Shown here one piece after another: positions 20,717 to 29,134 of a stretch of 64,000 bases of DNA. Every line of letters starts with the position of its first letter. Position 1 is the stretch's first letter. Under the pieces are notes generated by a model that worked only from the letters and a program-made list of their open reading frames with translations, was not told the origin of the DNA and did no database searches. Both the position numbers and the translations under genes were made by a program. The DNA is from Alphaproteobacteria bacterium (GTDB lineage Bacteria; Pseudomonadota; Alphaproteobacteria; Micropepsales; Micropepsaceae): the NCBI GenBank assembly GCA_947473475.1, contig CANJBZ010000003.1, positions 62,001 through 126,000 on the forward strand, read 5' to 3'.

Positions 20717-22879
20717 ATGACGACAAAGTTTGCCGCCCGCGCCGCGCTTTTGACCACCAGTTTTGCGGCGCTGCTCGCCGCCTCCACCAATGCATCGGCG
20801 CAGGCCGTGCGCATCGATGCCGATGACATCGGCGGCGTGGTGACGAGCACCAAAGGTCCCGAAGCAGGCGTGTGGGTGATCGCGGAAACGCGCGATACGC
20901 CGACGCGCTACACCAAGATCGTCACGACCGACGATCAGGGCCGCTATGTCCTTCCCGATCTGCCGAAGGGCACGTTCGATATTTGGGTGCGCGGCTATGG
21001 GCTGGTGGACTCGCCGAAGGTGAAGTCGCAGCCGGGCAAGAACCTGGACCTGAAAGCAGTGATCGCACCCAACCGCGCGGCGGCGGCTCAGTACTATCCG
21101 GGCATCTACTGGTATTCGATGCTGAACATCCCCGATGCGAAGCTGTTCCCCGGCACCGGCCCGCAAGGCAACGGCATGCCGGCGACTCTGAAAGATCAGG
21201 GCCAGTGGCTGCGCAATGCCAAGACCGATGGCTGCATTCACTGCCATCAGCTCGGTGACCTCGCCACCCGTACGATCCCCGCGTCACTTGGCCATTTTAA
21301 CACCAGCGCCGAAGCCTGGGAGCGCCGCTTGCAATCGGGTCAGGCCGGAAGCGGCATGATGGAAGCCATCGGGCAATTCGATACCGGCCGTCAGCTCGGG
21401 CTGCTGGGCCAATGGACCGACCGCGTCGCCAAAGGCGAACTGCCGAAGAGTGAGCCGGCGCGTCCCGTTGGCATCGAGCGCAATTTCGCCATCACCGAAT
21501 GGGATTGGAACACGCCGAAGGCCTATGTCCATGACGGCATTTCGACTGATAAGCGCGATCCGCGCGTCAATGCGAAGGGGCTGATCTATGGCTCGACCGA
21601 ACAGTCGACCGAGCTGCTTCCCTGGGTCGATCCGATCAACAACAAATCGGGCGTGCTGAAGACCGAATATCGCGATCCGAAAACCCCGACCACGAAATCC
21701 ACACCGAACTTGGCGCCTTCCCCCTATTGGGGCGACGAGCCGATCTGGGACACGCACACCAATGTGCACAATCCCATGTTCGACGAAAAAGGCCGTCTGT
21801 GGCTGACGGCGCGCATTCGCCCGGCCGCCAATCCCGCCTTCTGTAAGGCGGGTTCGAAGCATCCGTCCGCGATGGTCTATCCGAAGGCGACTTCGAACCG
21901 GCAGACCGAAGTGTACGATCCCAAGACGGGGAAGATCAGCATGATCGACCTCTGCTTCAACACCCACCATCTGAACTTCGACGACAACGGCACGCTGTGG
22001 TTCAGCGCCGGCGGACCGTACGATGTAATCGGCTGGCTGGATGTGAAGAAGTGGGACGCCACGCATGACGATGCGGCGAGCCAGGGCTGGTCGCCGTTTG
22101 TCGTCGACACGAACGGCAACGGCAAGCGCGATGTGGGCTGGGTCGGCCTCGACGGCAAAGTCGATCCGACAAAAGACAAGCAGATCATGGGCGCGCCCTA
22201 CGGCATCAACACCGCGCCGGACGGCAGCATCTATGGCTCGATCCTGGGCTTCCCCGGCGGCGTGCTGCGCTTTGATCCGAAAACGCAGCTCACGGAATTT
22301 TATGAGGTGCCTTACAAGAACGCGAAGGCGGCAAAGTCCGGCTTCTCACCGCGCGGCATGGGTATTGCCAGCGATGGCGTCGTGTGGCTGGCTCTCGCGA
22401 GCGGCCAAGCGGCGGCCTTCGACCGCAGGCTCTGCAAGGGCAAGCTGAACGGCCCCATCGCGGCGGACGCGCAGAATGTCTGCCCGGACGGCTGGAAGAT
22501 TTACGACCTGCCGGGACCCGCATTCGAGAACCTGCCCAAAGACACTATCGGCGCTGGTGCGGAAGCGCCCTACGCTATGTGGGTCGATCAGCAGGATACG
22601 CTCGGCTTCGGCAAGAACACGCCGATTGCCACGGCCAGCCAATCCGATGCCCTTGAAGCATTGGTGGACGGCAAGTGGGTCGTGATGCGCGTGCCGTATC
22701 CGATGAGCTACTACGCCAAAGGCATGGACGGCCGCATCGACGATCCGACCACCGGCTGGAAGGGCAAAGGCATCTACTCCACCTATTCCGAACGCAGTGT
22801 GACCCATATCGAAGGCGGTAAGGGCCAGACCAGCAAAGTGGTGCATTTCCAGCTGCGCCCCGATCCCCTGGCGCACTAA
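20717..22879 (+). CDS. Exported carboxypeptidase-regulatory-like / CxxCH / Vgb-type beta-propeller protein
   Basis: A 720-aa periplasmic protein. Signal peptide at residues 1-29 (ending ASTNASAQA). Then a carboxypeptidase-regulatory-like (transthyretin-like) domain (GVWVIAETRDTPTRY through GRYVLPDLPKGTFDI). A single haem c attachment motif CIHCH follows at about residue 175. The rest is a streptogramin-lyase-like propeller with repeated blades of the type MFDEKGRLWLTAR, NFDDNGTLWFSAG, NTAPDGSIYGSILGF and GIASDGVVWLAL. It might be a redox or lyase enzyme; the substrate is unknown. The ATG at 20717 is preceded by GAGGGGAC and starts the signal peptide; an upstream in-frame extension is repeat DNA. 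Confidence 0.82.
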   Translation: MTTKFAARAALLTTSFAALLAASTNASAQAVRIDADDIGGVVTSTKGPEAGVWVIAETRDTPTRYTKIVTTDDQGRYVLPDLPKGTFDIWVRGYGLVDSPKVKSQPGKNLDLKAVIAPNRAAAAQYYPGIYWYSMLNIPDAKLFPGTGPQGNGMPATLKDQGQWLRNAKTDGCIHCHQLGDLATRTIPASLGHFNTSAEAWERRLQSGQAGSGMMEAIGQFDTGRQLGLLGQWTDRVAKGELPKSEPARPVGIERNFAITEWDWNTPKAYVHDGISTDKRDPRVNAKGLIYGSTEQSTELLPWVDPINNKSGVLKTEYRDPKTPTTKSTPNLAPSPYWGDEPIWDTHTNVHNPMFDEKGRLWLTARIRPAANPAFCKAGSKHPSAMVYPKATSNRQTEVYDPKTGKISMIDLCFNTHHLNFDDNGTLWFSAGGPYDVIGWLDVKKWDATHDDAASQGWSPFVVDTNGNGKRDVGWVGLDGKVDPTKDKQIMGAPYGINTAPDGSIYGSILGFPGGVLRFDPKTQLTEFYEVPYKNAKAAKSGFSPRGMGIASDGVVWLALASGQAAAFDRRLCKGKLNGPIAADAQNVCPDGWKIYDLPGPAFENLPKDTIGAGAEAPYAMWVDQQDTLGFGKNTPIATASQSDALEALVDGKWVVMRVPYPMSYYAKGMDGRIDDPTTGWKGKGIYSTYSERSVTHIEGGKGQTSKVVHFQLRPDPLAH

Positions 22880-22883
22880 ATAT

Positions 22884-22904
22884 CCCCCCCCCCCCCCCCC
22901 CCCC
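22884..22904. repeat. Homopolymeric run of 21 cytosines
   Basis: Twenty-one consecutive C bases five bases after the stop of the propeller gene. Other intergenic copies of the adjoining repeat (for example 32761-32782) read ACCCTCCC before the TTGA-GGGAGGG part, whereas here this arm is all C. Confidence 0.85.
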
Positions 22905-22950
22905 TTGAGGGAGGGTCGGAGGCGGCGGTTGCGCCGCCTCCGGGGAGGGG
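22905..22950. repeat. GC-rich palindromic intergenic repeat
   Basis: Contains GGAGGCGGCG (22918-22927) pairing perfectly with CGCCGCCTCC (22932-22941) across a GTTG loop. It belongs to the TTGAGGGAGGGTCG family seen at 32762 and 48460. Confidence 0.7.
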
Positions 22951-22975
22951 ATTTTTATCAGTAGACGGAGAATTT

Positions 22976-23845
22976 ATGAGCGACGATCGAATGAACGATG
23001 AAGGCGTTTCGCGCCGCGATTTCGGCGTGTTGTCTTTGGGGGCGGGCTTGGCCGCTTTTGCGAGCGAAGGCGCCGAAGCCGCGGCCCCGCAGGTGGTGGA
23101 AACCGACGTTTCCATCAAGACTCAAGATGGCATGTGCGATGCCGCCTATGTCCACCCCGCAACGGGCACGCATCCGGGCGTGCTGATCTGGGCCGATGCC
23201 TTCGGTCTGCGTCCGTCGATGCGCGGCTTTGCACGGCGGCTGGCGGCGGAAGGTTATTCGGTGCTGGTTCCCAACCCGTTTTATCGCGTCGCCAAAGCGC
23301 CGGTGATGGAGGATACGACCAAGTTCGATTTCGCGAACCCCGCCGATATGGCGAAACTGACGCCCCTGATGGGCTCCATCAATGCGCCGGGCAATCCCGA
23401 GCGGGATGCGGTCGCCTTCATCGCGTTTCTCGACGCGCAAAAGGAAGTCGACAAGGCCAAGAAGATCGGCACGCAAGGCTACTGCATGGGCGGTCCACTG
23501 GTTGTGCGGACGGCGGCTGTGTCCAACCGCATTGGCGCGGGCGGCTCGTTCCATGGCGGCGGTCTGGTGAATGACACCCCGAACAGCCCGCATCTACTGG
23601 CGTCCAAAATCAACGCCCGGATGTATTTTGGCGTCGCGGCAAATGACGACATGCGTCAGCCCGATCAGAAGGACAAGCTGCGCGCGGCTTTCGGCAACAA
23701 GGCGGAAGTCGAAGTCTATGGCGGCAATCACGGTTGGTGCGTGCCTGATATGCCGGTGCAGGGCGGCAAGCCCATCTACAATATGGCCGACGCCGAACGC
23801 GCCTGGAGCAAGCTCCTGGCTCTGTACAAGGCGGGCTTGGCGTAA
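22976..23845 (+). CDS. Tat-exported dienelactone hydrolase family protein
   Basis: A 289-aa alpha/beta hydrolase of the dienelactone hydrolase family. The N-terminus bears a twin-arginine signal (SRRDFGVLSLGAGLAAFA). The core has VLIWADAFGLRPSMRGFARRLA, the cysteine nucleophile elbow GYCMGG and the catalytic His in NHGWCVPD; the acid is probably in GVAANDDMR. DLH hydrolyses dienelactone in chlorocatechol breakdown, but exported paralogs act on other esters or lactones. A CGGAG ribosome-binding site precedes 22976. It follows the propeller gene after a 96-bp repeat-filled gap. Confidence 0.87.
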   Translation: MSDDRMNDEGVSRRDFGVLSLGAGLAAFASEGAEAAAPQVVETDVSIKTQDGMCDAAYVHPATGTHPGVLIWADAFGLRPSMRGFARRLAAEGYSVLVPNPFYRVAKAPVMEDTTKFDFANPADMAKLTPLMGSINAPGNPERDAVAFIAFLDAQKEVDKAKKIGTQGYCMGGPLVVRTAAVSNRIGAGGSFHGGGLVNDTPNSPHLLASKINARMYFGVAANDDMRQPDQKDKLRAAFGNKAEVEVYGGNHGWCVPDMPVQGGKPIYNMADAERAWSKLLALYKAGLA

Positions 23846-23861
23846 ATTAATGCGCGTGACC

Positions 23862-23893
23862 AAAAAGCCCGGCAGAGACGCCGGGCTTTTTTT
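23862..23893. terminator. Bidirectional intrinsic terminator
   Basis: Stem GCCCGGC (23867-23873) with GCCGGGC (23880-23886), loop AGAGAC, flanked by five A's on the left and seven T's on the right. It would terminate both the dienelactone hydrolase gene and the convergent decarboxylase gene. Confidence 0.9.
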
Positions 23894-23894
23894 G

Positions 23895-25094
23895 CTATTC
23901 GCCGTCGATGATAGCCCAGTCGTTGGGATAAAAGCCGTTGAAGCCGGTGCGCAGCGCGATGGAATAAGCGCCCATCGTTTCGAACACGATGTAATCGTCC
24001 TGCTGGATCGTTTGCGGCAATTGTAGCGGCCGCGGCAGCACATCGAGCGTGTCGCAGGTCGGGCCGAAAATCTTGAACGGTTTCAGTTCACCCCTGCGCT
24101 CGCGCACGCGTCCGTTCGGGCCGAAGCAATAGACACTGCGCGGATAGTCGGCGGTCCAGGCCGGCACCGCCAGCTCATCGAAACTGCCGTAGATGCCGTC
24201 GTTCAGGAAAAGCTGATCGTCGCGGCGCAGGATCACCCGCGCCACCAGCGTGCAGCCTTCCGCGCACAGCGCACGGCCCGGTTCTGCGTATACGTCAGCG
24301 CCCTTCGCCATCGGGAAATCCGCAATCGCTTCGCGCACCGTGTCGAAATACCAATGATAGGGCGGCGCATCGTTGCCGATATAGGTGCTGGGAAATCCGC
24401 CGCCGCAATCCAGCGCGGTGATTTCCACGCCGCCCGCGGTGACCGCGCGGCGCGCCAGTTCGACGGCTTGCGCGTAGGTGAAGGGGCTCAAGCACTGCGA
24501 GCCGACATGGAAGGTGAGCGCCGGCTTTGCACCCGCGCTGGCGATCCGCTTCAGCAGGCGGCCCGCATTGGCAGGCGTGGTGCCGAATTTGCTCGACAGC
24601 TCCAGCATGGCGCCGCCAAGCGGTGTCGCAACGCGGACGAAAATCCGCAAGCCCTTGCCGCCCTCTGTTTCCGATAGCAGCTTGTCGAGTTCCGGATCGC
24701 AATCGACGACGAAATCCGTGATGCCATGTTGCCGTACGGCGGCACCCGCTTCGCCCGGAATACGCACCGGCGCCATGAAATGGCAAACAGCGTCCGGATA
24801 GCGCCCGCGAATAAGCTCGATCTCCGCCAGCGAGGCGGTATCGAAATGACGGATGCCCGCTTGGTAAATCTGGTCGAGCACGTTCAAGGCGGGGTTCGCC
24901 TTGACGGCGTACATGGTCGTTCCCGGAAACATGCCGAGAAACCGCCGTGCGGCCTCGCGAAAACGCGCCGGATGCAGCGCATAATACGGCAATACGGGGC
25001 GTGTCGCTTCGATCAGCGCGGCAAAGGACGGATAATGCTGGAGTCCTTCGCCCGCCATGAAACCGGAGGCTTGAGGGGGCTGCTGGATGTTCAT
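23895..25094 (-). CDS. PLP-dependent fold-III decarboxylase, ornithine/lysine decarboxylase type
   Basis: A 399-aa alanine-racemase-fold decarboxylase of the eukaryotic-type ODC/LysA group. The PLP lysine is in YAVKANP. The glycine-rich phosphate-binding loop is ALDCGGGFPSTY; AEPGRALCAEG follows. The C-terminal active-site cysteine motif is GPTCDTLDVL, and FETMGAYSIA closes the PLP site. The CDTLD form of the specificity region favours ornithine (or lysine) decarboxylation to putrescine (or cadaverine) over diaminopimelate. The frame extends to a TTG at 25151, but the ATG at 25094 is a better start. Confidence 0.9.
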   Translation of the reverse strand: MNIQQPPQASGFMAGEGLQHYPSFAALIEATRPVLPYYALHPARFREAARRFLGMFPGTTMYAVKANPALNVLDQIYQAGIRHFDTASLAEIELIRGRYPDAVCHFMAPVRIPGEAGAAVRQHGITDFVVDCDPELDKLLSETEGGKGLRIFVRVATPLGGAMLELSSKFGTTPANAGRLLKRIASAGAKPALTFHVGSQCLSPFTYAQAVELARRAVTAGGVEITALDCGGGFPSTYIGNDAPPYHWYFDTVREAIADFPMAKGADVYAEPGRALCAEGCTLVARVILRRDDQLFLNDGIYGSFDELAVPAWTADYPRSVYCFGPNGRVRERRGELKPFKIFGPTCDTLDVLPRPLQLPQTIQQDDYIVFETMGAYSIALRTGFNGFYPNDWAIIDGE

Positions 25095-25169
25095 GGACGC
25101 GGACCCCAGAAAGAAGGGGCTCCTATTAGGCGCGCGCGTCCCGGGGGTCAAGGAGCGGGAATTGTGACA

Positions 25170-25589
25170 TCACGAGCTGCAATCGCCCGTCATGGGATCG
25201 CGCTTGATCGTCAGCGTGCCCTGAACCAGCTTTTCATTGTCCGCGGTTGTCATCTTCTCCATCGCCTGCTGCGCGAATTTGAAGTCGTCGGACTTGCAGG
25301 TCTTCAGGCCCGCCAGCGCCCGCTTGATGTTGCTGGTCTCGATGTTGGACAAAATCTTGTTCGGGTCCTGCTTGGCGTTGGACCGGATGAAGGTCTCCAT
25401 GCCCGTCTTCATCCGCTGATAGCGGTCATCACGCTCTTTCGCGAGCGGCACCTTGCAGTAATCCATTTCCGCCTTGTACACGCGCATCAGCATGTACATG
25501 CAGGCCACGGACGTCTCGGCGTGGGCGGATGCGACGGGCACCGCCACCATTGCGGCCGAGAGCAGCCATGCAACCAATGTTTTCCGCAT
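25170..25589 (-). CDS. Exported small hypothetical protein
   Basis: A 139-aa protein with a clear signal peptide (TLVAWLLSAAMVAVPVASAHA). The mature part is helical and charged with four cysteines (VACMYML, DYCKVP, LKTCKS, GDCSS), probably forming two disulphides. The ATG at 25589 has an AAGGAGG ribosome-binding site, so the long upstream extension of the frame is rejected. Not recognised; probably periplasmic. Confidence 0.72.
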   Translation of the reverse strand: MRKTLVAWLLSAAMVAVPVASAHAETSVACMYMLMRVYKAEMDYCKVPLAKERDDRYQRMKTGMETFIRSNAKQDPNKILSNIETSNIKRALAGLKTCKSDDFKFAQQAMEKMTTADNEKLVQGTLTIKRDPMTGDCSS

Positions 25590-25659
25590 GGGAAAACCTC
25601 CTTCAAGAGCCGGCAGCGATTCAACGCTATAGCTAATAGAGGGTTCGCCGCCCGGCGAT

Positions 25660-26172
25660 TCAAGAGGGCGCGAGCGTGGTCTTAGGGAAACGCGCCGCCC
25701 GGAGGTCGCGAATGGTGGGCCGGCCATCCACCGAGGGCTGGTAGACATTGCTGATTTCGGTGAAGGCCGCTCTGACGGCCTCAGCGGGCTGGTTTAGCGG
25801 AAGTTCAAAGGCATCGGCGCCGACCCGTGCGTAAAACGCGATCTGATCCAGCAAGACATGGCCGCTGATCCGTACTTCGCCGCGGTAACCCAGCCGGGTG
25901 CGGAGCAGCCGCGCCCATGAAAAGGCGCGTCCATCCCGGAAATGGTTAACGTGCAGGACGACCAGCGCGAGCGAACGGAGATCCTCGCCCAGAATCTCAG
26001 GGGTGTCCGCGCTTTCCAGTCTGACGCCGAGCGGCGCGCCGCGCGCTAGCAGCGCCGGACTTTCCGCCTGAAACCGCTTCAACGAAACGAGGACCGCGCC
26101 ATCCGGCAACGGGTCGCCATCGGCTACGGCCGTGAACGCGTCTTCGACGATCTTTCCGTTCTTAACGAGCAT
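25660..26172 (-). CDS. DUF934 protein of the sulfite reduction locus
   Basis: A 170-aa DUF934 protein. Members accompany cysI or cysH in alpha- and betaproteobacteria, and the role is unproven. Characteristic segments are LVKNGKIVEDAF at the start and VVLHVNHFRDGRAFSWARLLR through YRGEVRISGHVLLDQ in the middle. Its ATG overlaps the cysI stop by 11 bases, so it is translationally coupled. No cysH follows it in this window, unlike the usual DUF2849-cysI-DUF934-cysH order. Confidence 0.9.
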   Translation of the reverse strand: MLVKNGKIVEDAFTAVADGDPLPDGAVLVSLKRFQAESPALLARGAPLGVRLESADTPEILGEDLRSLALVVLHVNHFRDGRAFSWARLLRTRLGYRGEVRISGHVLLDQIAFYARVGADAFELPLNQPAEAVRAAFTEISNVYQPSVDGRPTIRDLRAARFPKTTLAPS

Positions 26173-27817
26173 AGAGGCGCTCCTTGAAAGGATGCGGACC
26201 GACGCGCCGATAGGTATCCAGGAAGCGCTCGCCGTTCTGACGCAGGGTTGTGTAGGTGCCGATCACGTTCTCGACAGCATCCACGATGCCTTGCTGATCG
26301 AAACCGGGACCGAGGATTTCGCCAAGGGTCGCGTCCTCCGCGCCGGACCCGCCGAGCAGGATTTGGTAGTTCTCCACGCCTTTGCGATCGACGCCCAGAA
26401 TGCCGATGTGGCCGACATGGTGATGGCCGCAGGCATTGATGCAGCCGGAAATCTTGATCTTCAATTCACCAAGATCGTGCTGCCGGTCGAGATCGGAAAA
26501 GCGTTTGGCGATTGCCTGTGCGATCGGAATGGAACGGGCATTGGCAAGGTCGCAATAATCCAGGCCGGGGCAGGCGATGATGTCCGTCACCAGGCCGCAA
26601 TTGGGCGTCGCCAGCTCCAGCGGCACGAGCTTTTGCCACAGCGCGTACAGATCGGCTTTGCGCATATGCGGCAGCACCAGATTCTGCTCATGCGTGACGC
26701 GGACTTCCTGCTGGCCCAACGCGTCCATCGCGTCGGCCAGGCCTTCCATCTGTTCCGATGAGCAATCGCCCGGCGTCTTCCCAATGGGCTTCAGCGAAAT
26801 GGTGACGATGGCGTAGCCCGGCATTTTATGCGGGTGTACATTGGTTTTCGCCCATTGCGCGAAATCGTGGTTCTCGCGCAGATGCTGTTCGTAGGACGGG
26901 CACTCATCCGCCAGTTTCTCGAACGCGGGCGGGGCGAAATAGGCCGCGATCCGCACCATTTCATGCACGGGAACTTCGAGTGTCCCTTGCTTCCTAATCT
27001 CGGAAAATTCCTCTTCGACGCGGCGGCGCATTTCCGGGATACCGATCTGATGCACCAGGATTTTGACCCGCGCCTTGTGGATGTTGTCGCGCCGTCCCGC
27101 CTCGTTGTAGACGCGCATAGTCGCTTCGAGGAATGAGAGGATGTCGTGCTTGTCGATGAACGCGCCGATTTCCTCAGCGAGATAGGGCGTGCGGCCGAGT
27201 CCGCCGCCGACATAGACGCGGTAGCCCGTCTCGCCTTTTTCGTTGCGAATAATTTTAATGGCGATGTCGTGGATCAGCAGCGCGGCGCGGTCTTCCTCCG
27301 TGCCGATGACGCAGATCTTGAATTTGCGCGGCAGGAAGGAAAATTCCGGATGCAGCGTCGACCATTGCCGCAAGATTTCGCAGAGAACGCGCGGGTCTTC
27401 GAGTTCGCCTGCGGCCGCGCCCGCGAACGGATCGGCGCTGATATTGCGCACATTGTTGCCGCTGGTCTGGATGCAGTTCATTTCCACATCGGCGAGTTCA
27501 AGCAGGATATCCGGCACGTCTGGAAGCTGCGACCAATGCAGCTGCAGGTTCTGCCGCGTGGTGAAATGGCCGTAGCCGCGGTCGTAACGCCGCGCGATGT
27601 CGCCGAGCTTGCGCAATTGCCGCGCCGACAGCGTGCCGTAGGGAATCGCAATCCGCAGCATGTAAGAATGCAGCTGCAGATACAGCCCGTTCATCAGGCG
27701 TAAGGGTTTGAATTCTTCCTCGGTCAGTTCACCGGCGAGGCGGCGTGCGACCTGACCACGGAACTGCTCGGCCCGCTCGCGCACGAACTGAAAGTCGAAC
27801 TCGTCATAGCGATACAT
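26162..27817 (-). CDS. cysI: Nitrite/sulfite reductase haemoprotein (sirohaem/4Fe-4S), CysI type
   Basis: A 551-aa reductase with the duplicated ferredoxin-like/sirohaem architecture. The first substrate-binding region is GHFTTRQNLQLHW and TSGNNVRNISADP. The cluster cysteines lie in CPGLDYCDLANARS (C-x5-C) and CINACGHHHVGHIG (C-x3-C). Together with DUF2849 and DUF934 this identifies the assimilatory sulfite reductase used in alphaproteobacteria. The ATG at 27817 (MYRYDEFDFQFVRERAEQF) is preferred to a start at 27835. It overlaps the DUF2849 gene by 14 bases. Confidence 0.93.
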   Translation of the reverse strand: MYRYDEFDFQFVRERAEQFRGQVARRLAGELTEEEFKPLRLMNGLYLQLHSYMLRIAIPYGTLSARQLRKLGDIARRYDRGYGHFTTRQNLQLHWSQLPDVPDILLELADVEMNCIQTSGNNVRNISADPFAGAAAGELEDPRVLCEILRQWSTLHPEFSFLPRKFKICVIGTEEDRAALLIHDIAIKIIRNEKGETGYRVYVGGGLGRTPYLAEEIGAFIDKHDILSFLEATMRVYNEAGRRDNIHKARVKILVHQIGIPEMRRRVEEEFSEIRKQGTLEVPVHEMVRIAAYFAPPAFEKLADECPSYEQHLRENHDFAQWAKTNVHPHKMPGYAIVTISLKPIGKTPGDCSSEQMEGLADAMDALGQQEVRVTHEQNLVLPHMRKADLYALWQKLVPLELATPNCGLVTDIIACPGLDYCDLANARSIPIAQAIAKRFSDLDRQHDLGELKIKISGCINACGHHHVGHIGILGVDRKGVENYQILLGGSGAEDATLGEILGPGFDQQGIVDAVENVIGTYTTLRQNGERFLDTYRRVGPHPFKERLYAR

Positions 27818-28103
27818 TGCGGGCCTGCTTTCCAACGTCGGTCCGGACAGATGGACCGGCGGCGCGGATGGCTTCCCGGACTTTCACCGGGACGATAACG
27901 CCATTGTCCGTGCGTACATCAAAAAGATAGGGCGCTACGACTTCGCCTTTGCGCACCCATTCCGCGGCAGCGGTGAGCGCCGCTTCCGCGTCGGCGGGCG
28001 CCATGATTTCGGCCTCGGCCAGCGTGTCAACCCAGCCGGCCGAGCGGTTCCAATAGGCCACCTCTCCGGCTTTAAGACGATTGGCAGTGAGGACTTGGGG
28101 CAT
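27804..28103 (-). CDS. DUF2849 protein of the sulfite reduction locus
   Basis: A 99-aa DUF2849 protein: PQVLTANRLKAGEVAYWNR, an acidic middle and GKVVAPYLFDVR-like end (here GEVVAPYLFDVRTDNGVIVP). The family almost always sits immediately before cysI; a regulatory or accessory role is inferred from context only. First gene of the three-gene unit. The cysG (sirohaem synthase) gene often found upstream is absent. Confidence 0.9.
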   Translation of the reverse strand: MPQVLTANRLKAGEVAYWNRSAGWVDTLAEAEIMAPADAEAALTAAAEWVRKGEVVAPYLFDVRTDNGVIVPVKVREAIRAAGPSVRTDVGKQARNVSL

Positions 28104-28215
28104 GGAAAGGCAAACCTTCCAGTCAGCAGCGGCGCTTAAATCACATCCCCAGCCGGATAAATCAAGAGATTACAGGGTAAGATTGTGAAATTGAATAATT
28201 CACATGTTTTATGTG

Positions 28216-29010
28216 TTAAATGTCACGAGTGAGCGCGCTTTCATGCCATTTGCGCAGCAGCCAATACTCCAAGAAAGCCAGCGCGAAAAAGATGGCAACG
28301 CCCAGAAGCGCCAGCAGGAACAGAGCAGCGAACATCCTGGCGATTTGCAGACGGTTTCCCGCCTCGACGATACGCCAGGCCAGCCCGGTGGCCGTGCCCG
28401 AGCCGGCGCCATATTCGGCGACCACGGTTCCGATCAGCGCGAGGCCTCCGGAGGTCTTCATGCCATTCAGCAGATTGGGCATGGCAGCAGGCAGCCGAAG
28501 ACGGGTCAGGATCTGCCACGGGGTCGCGCCGTATAGCCGAAACAGGTCCACCAGATTGTGGTCGACGGAACGAAGGCCCATCGTCGTGCTGGAAAGGATA
28601 GGGAAGAACGCGACAATACAGGCCAGGATCAGCAGCGCCAGATTGATGCGCTCAAACCCGACCCAGATGATGATCAGCGGCGCAATGGCCACGATCGGCG
28701 TCACCTGCAGGATTACCGCGTAGGGATACAGCGCCATCTCGACGATGCGGCTTTGCGAGAAGGCGATGGCGAGCGCGATGCCGCTGACCAGCGCCAGCGC
28801 GAAAGCCATCAGTGTGATGCGGAGCGTCGTCCAAAGCGAGGTTACGAGCGAGGGAAAATCGGCGATCAACGCCTGCCAGATCGCGGAGGGCGCGGGCAGA
28901 ACGAAGCGCGGAACTTGATAGATGGCGACGAGCGCTTCCCAGAGCCCTAGCACCGCGATGCCTAACACCGCAGGCAGCAACATGCGTAACGCGCGAAGAG
29001 AGGAAGGCAT
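28216..29010 (-). CDS. ABC transporter permease, NitT/TauT (SsuC-like) family
   Basis: A 264-aa inner-membrane permease with six hydrophobic helices. The EAA loop that contacts the ATPase reads LFRLYGATPWQILTRLRLPAAMP, and the N-terminal periplasmic LPAPSAIWQALI segment is typical of nitrate/taurine/sulfonate permeases. No ATPase or binding-protein gene lies next to it, so its partners must be elsewhere or lost. The frame extends to 29070, but the ATG at 29010 starts just before helix 1. It sits upstream of the sulfite reductase locus on the same strand, which hints at a sulfonate/sulfur role without proving it. Confidence 0.85.
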   Translation of the reverse strand: MPSSLRALRMLLPAVLGIAVLGLWEALVAIYQVPRFVLPAPSAIWQALIADFPSLVTSLWTTLRITLMAFALALVSGIALAIAFSQSRIVEMALYPYAVILQVTPIVAIAPLIIIWVGFERINLALLILACIVAFFPILSSTTMGLRSVDHNLVDLFRLYGATPWQILTRLRLPAAMPNLLNGMKTSGGLALIGTVVAEYGAGSGTATGLAWRIVEAGNRLQIARMFAALFLLALLGVAIFFALAFLEYWLLRKWHESALTRDI

Positions 29011-29134
29011 GCGGTTCGGCCCAAGCCCCTTTGGGTGTTCCTCCTTATGCCCTCGCCAGCGAAGGCGCAAATGCGGATGTTTTGCCTCGGCAAACGAAGC
29101 GCGCTAGCGTCGCGCCAGATTTCGGGAGGATCGT

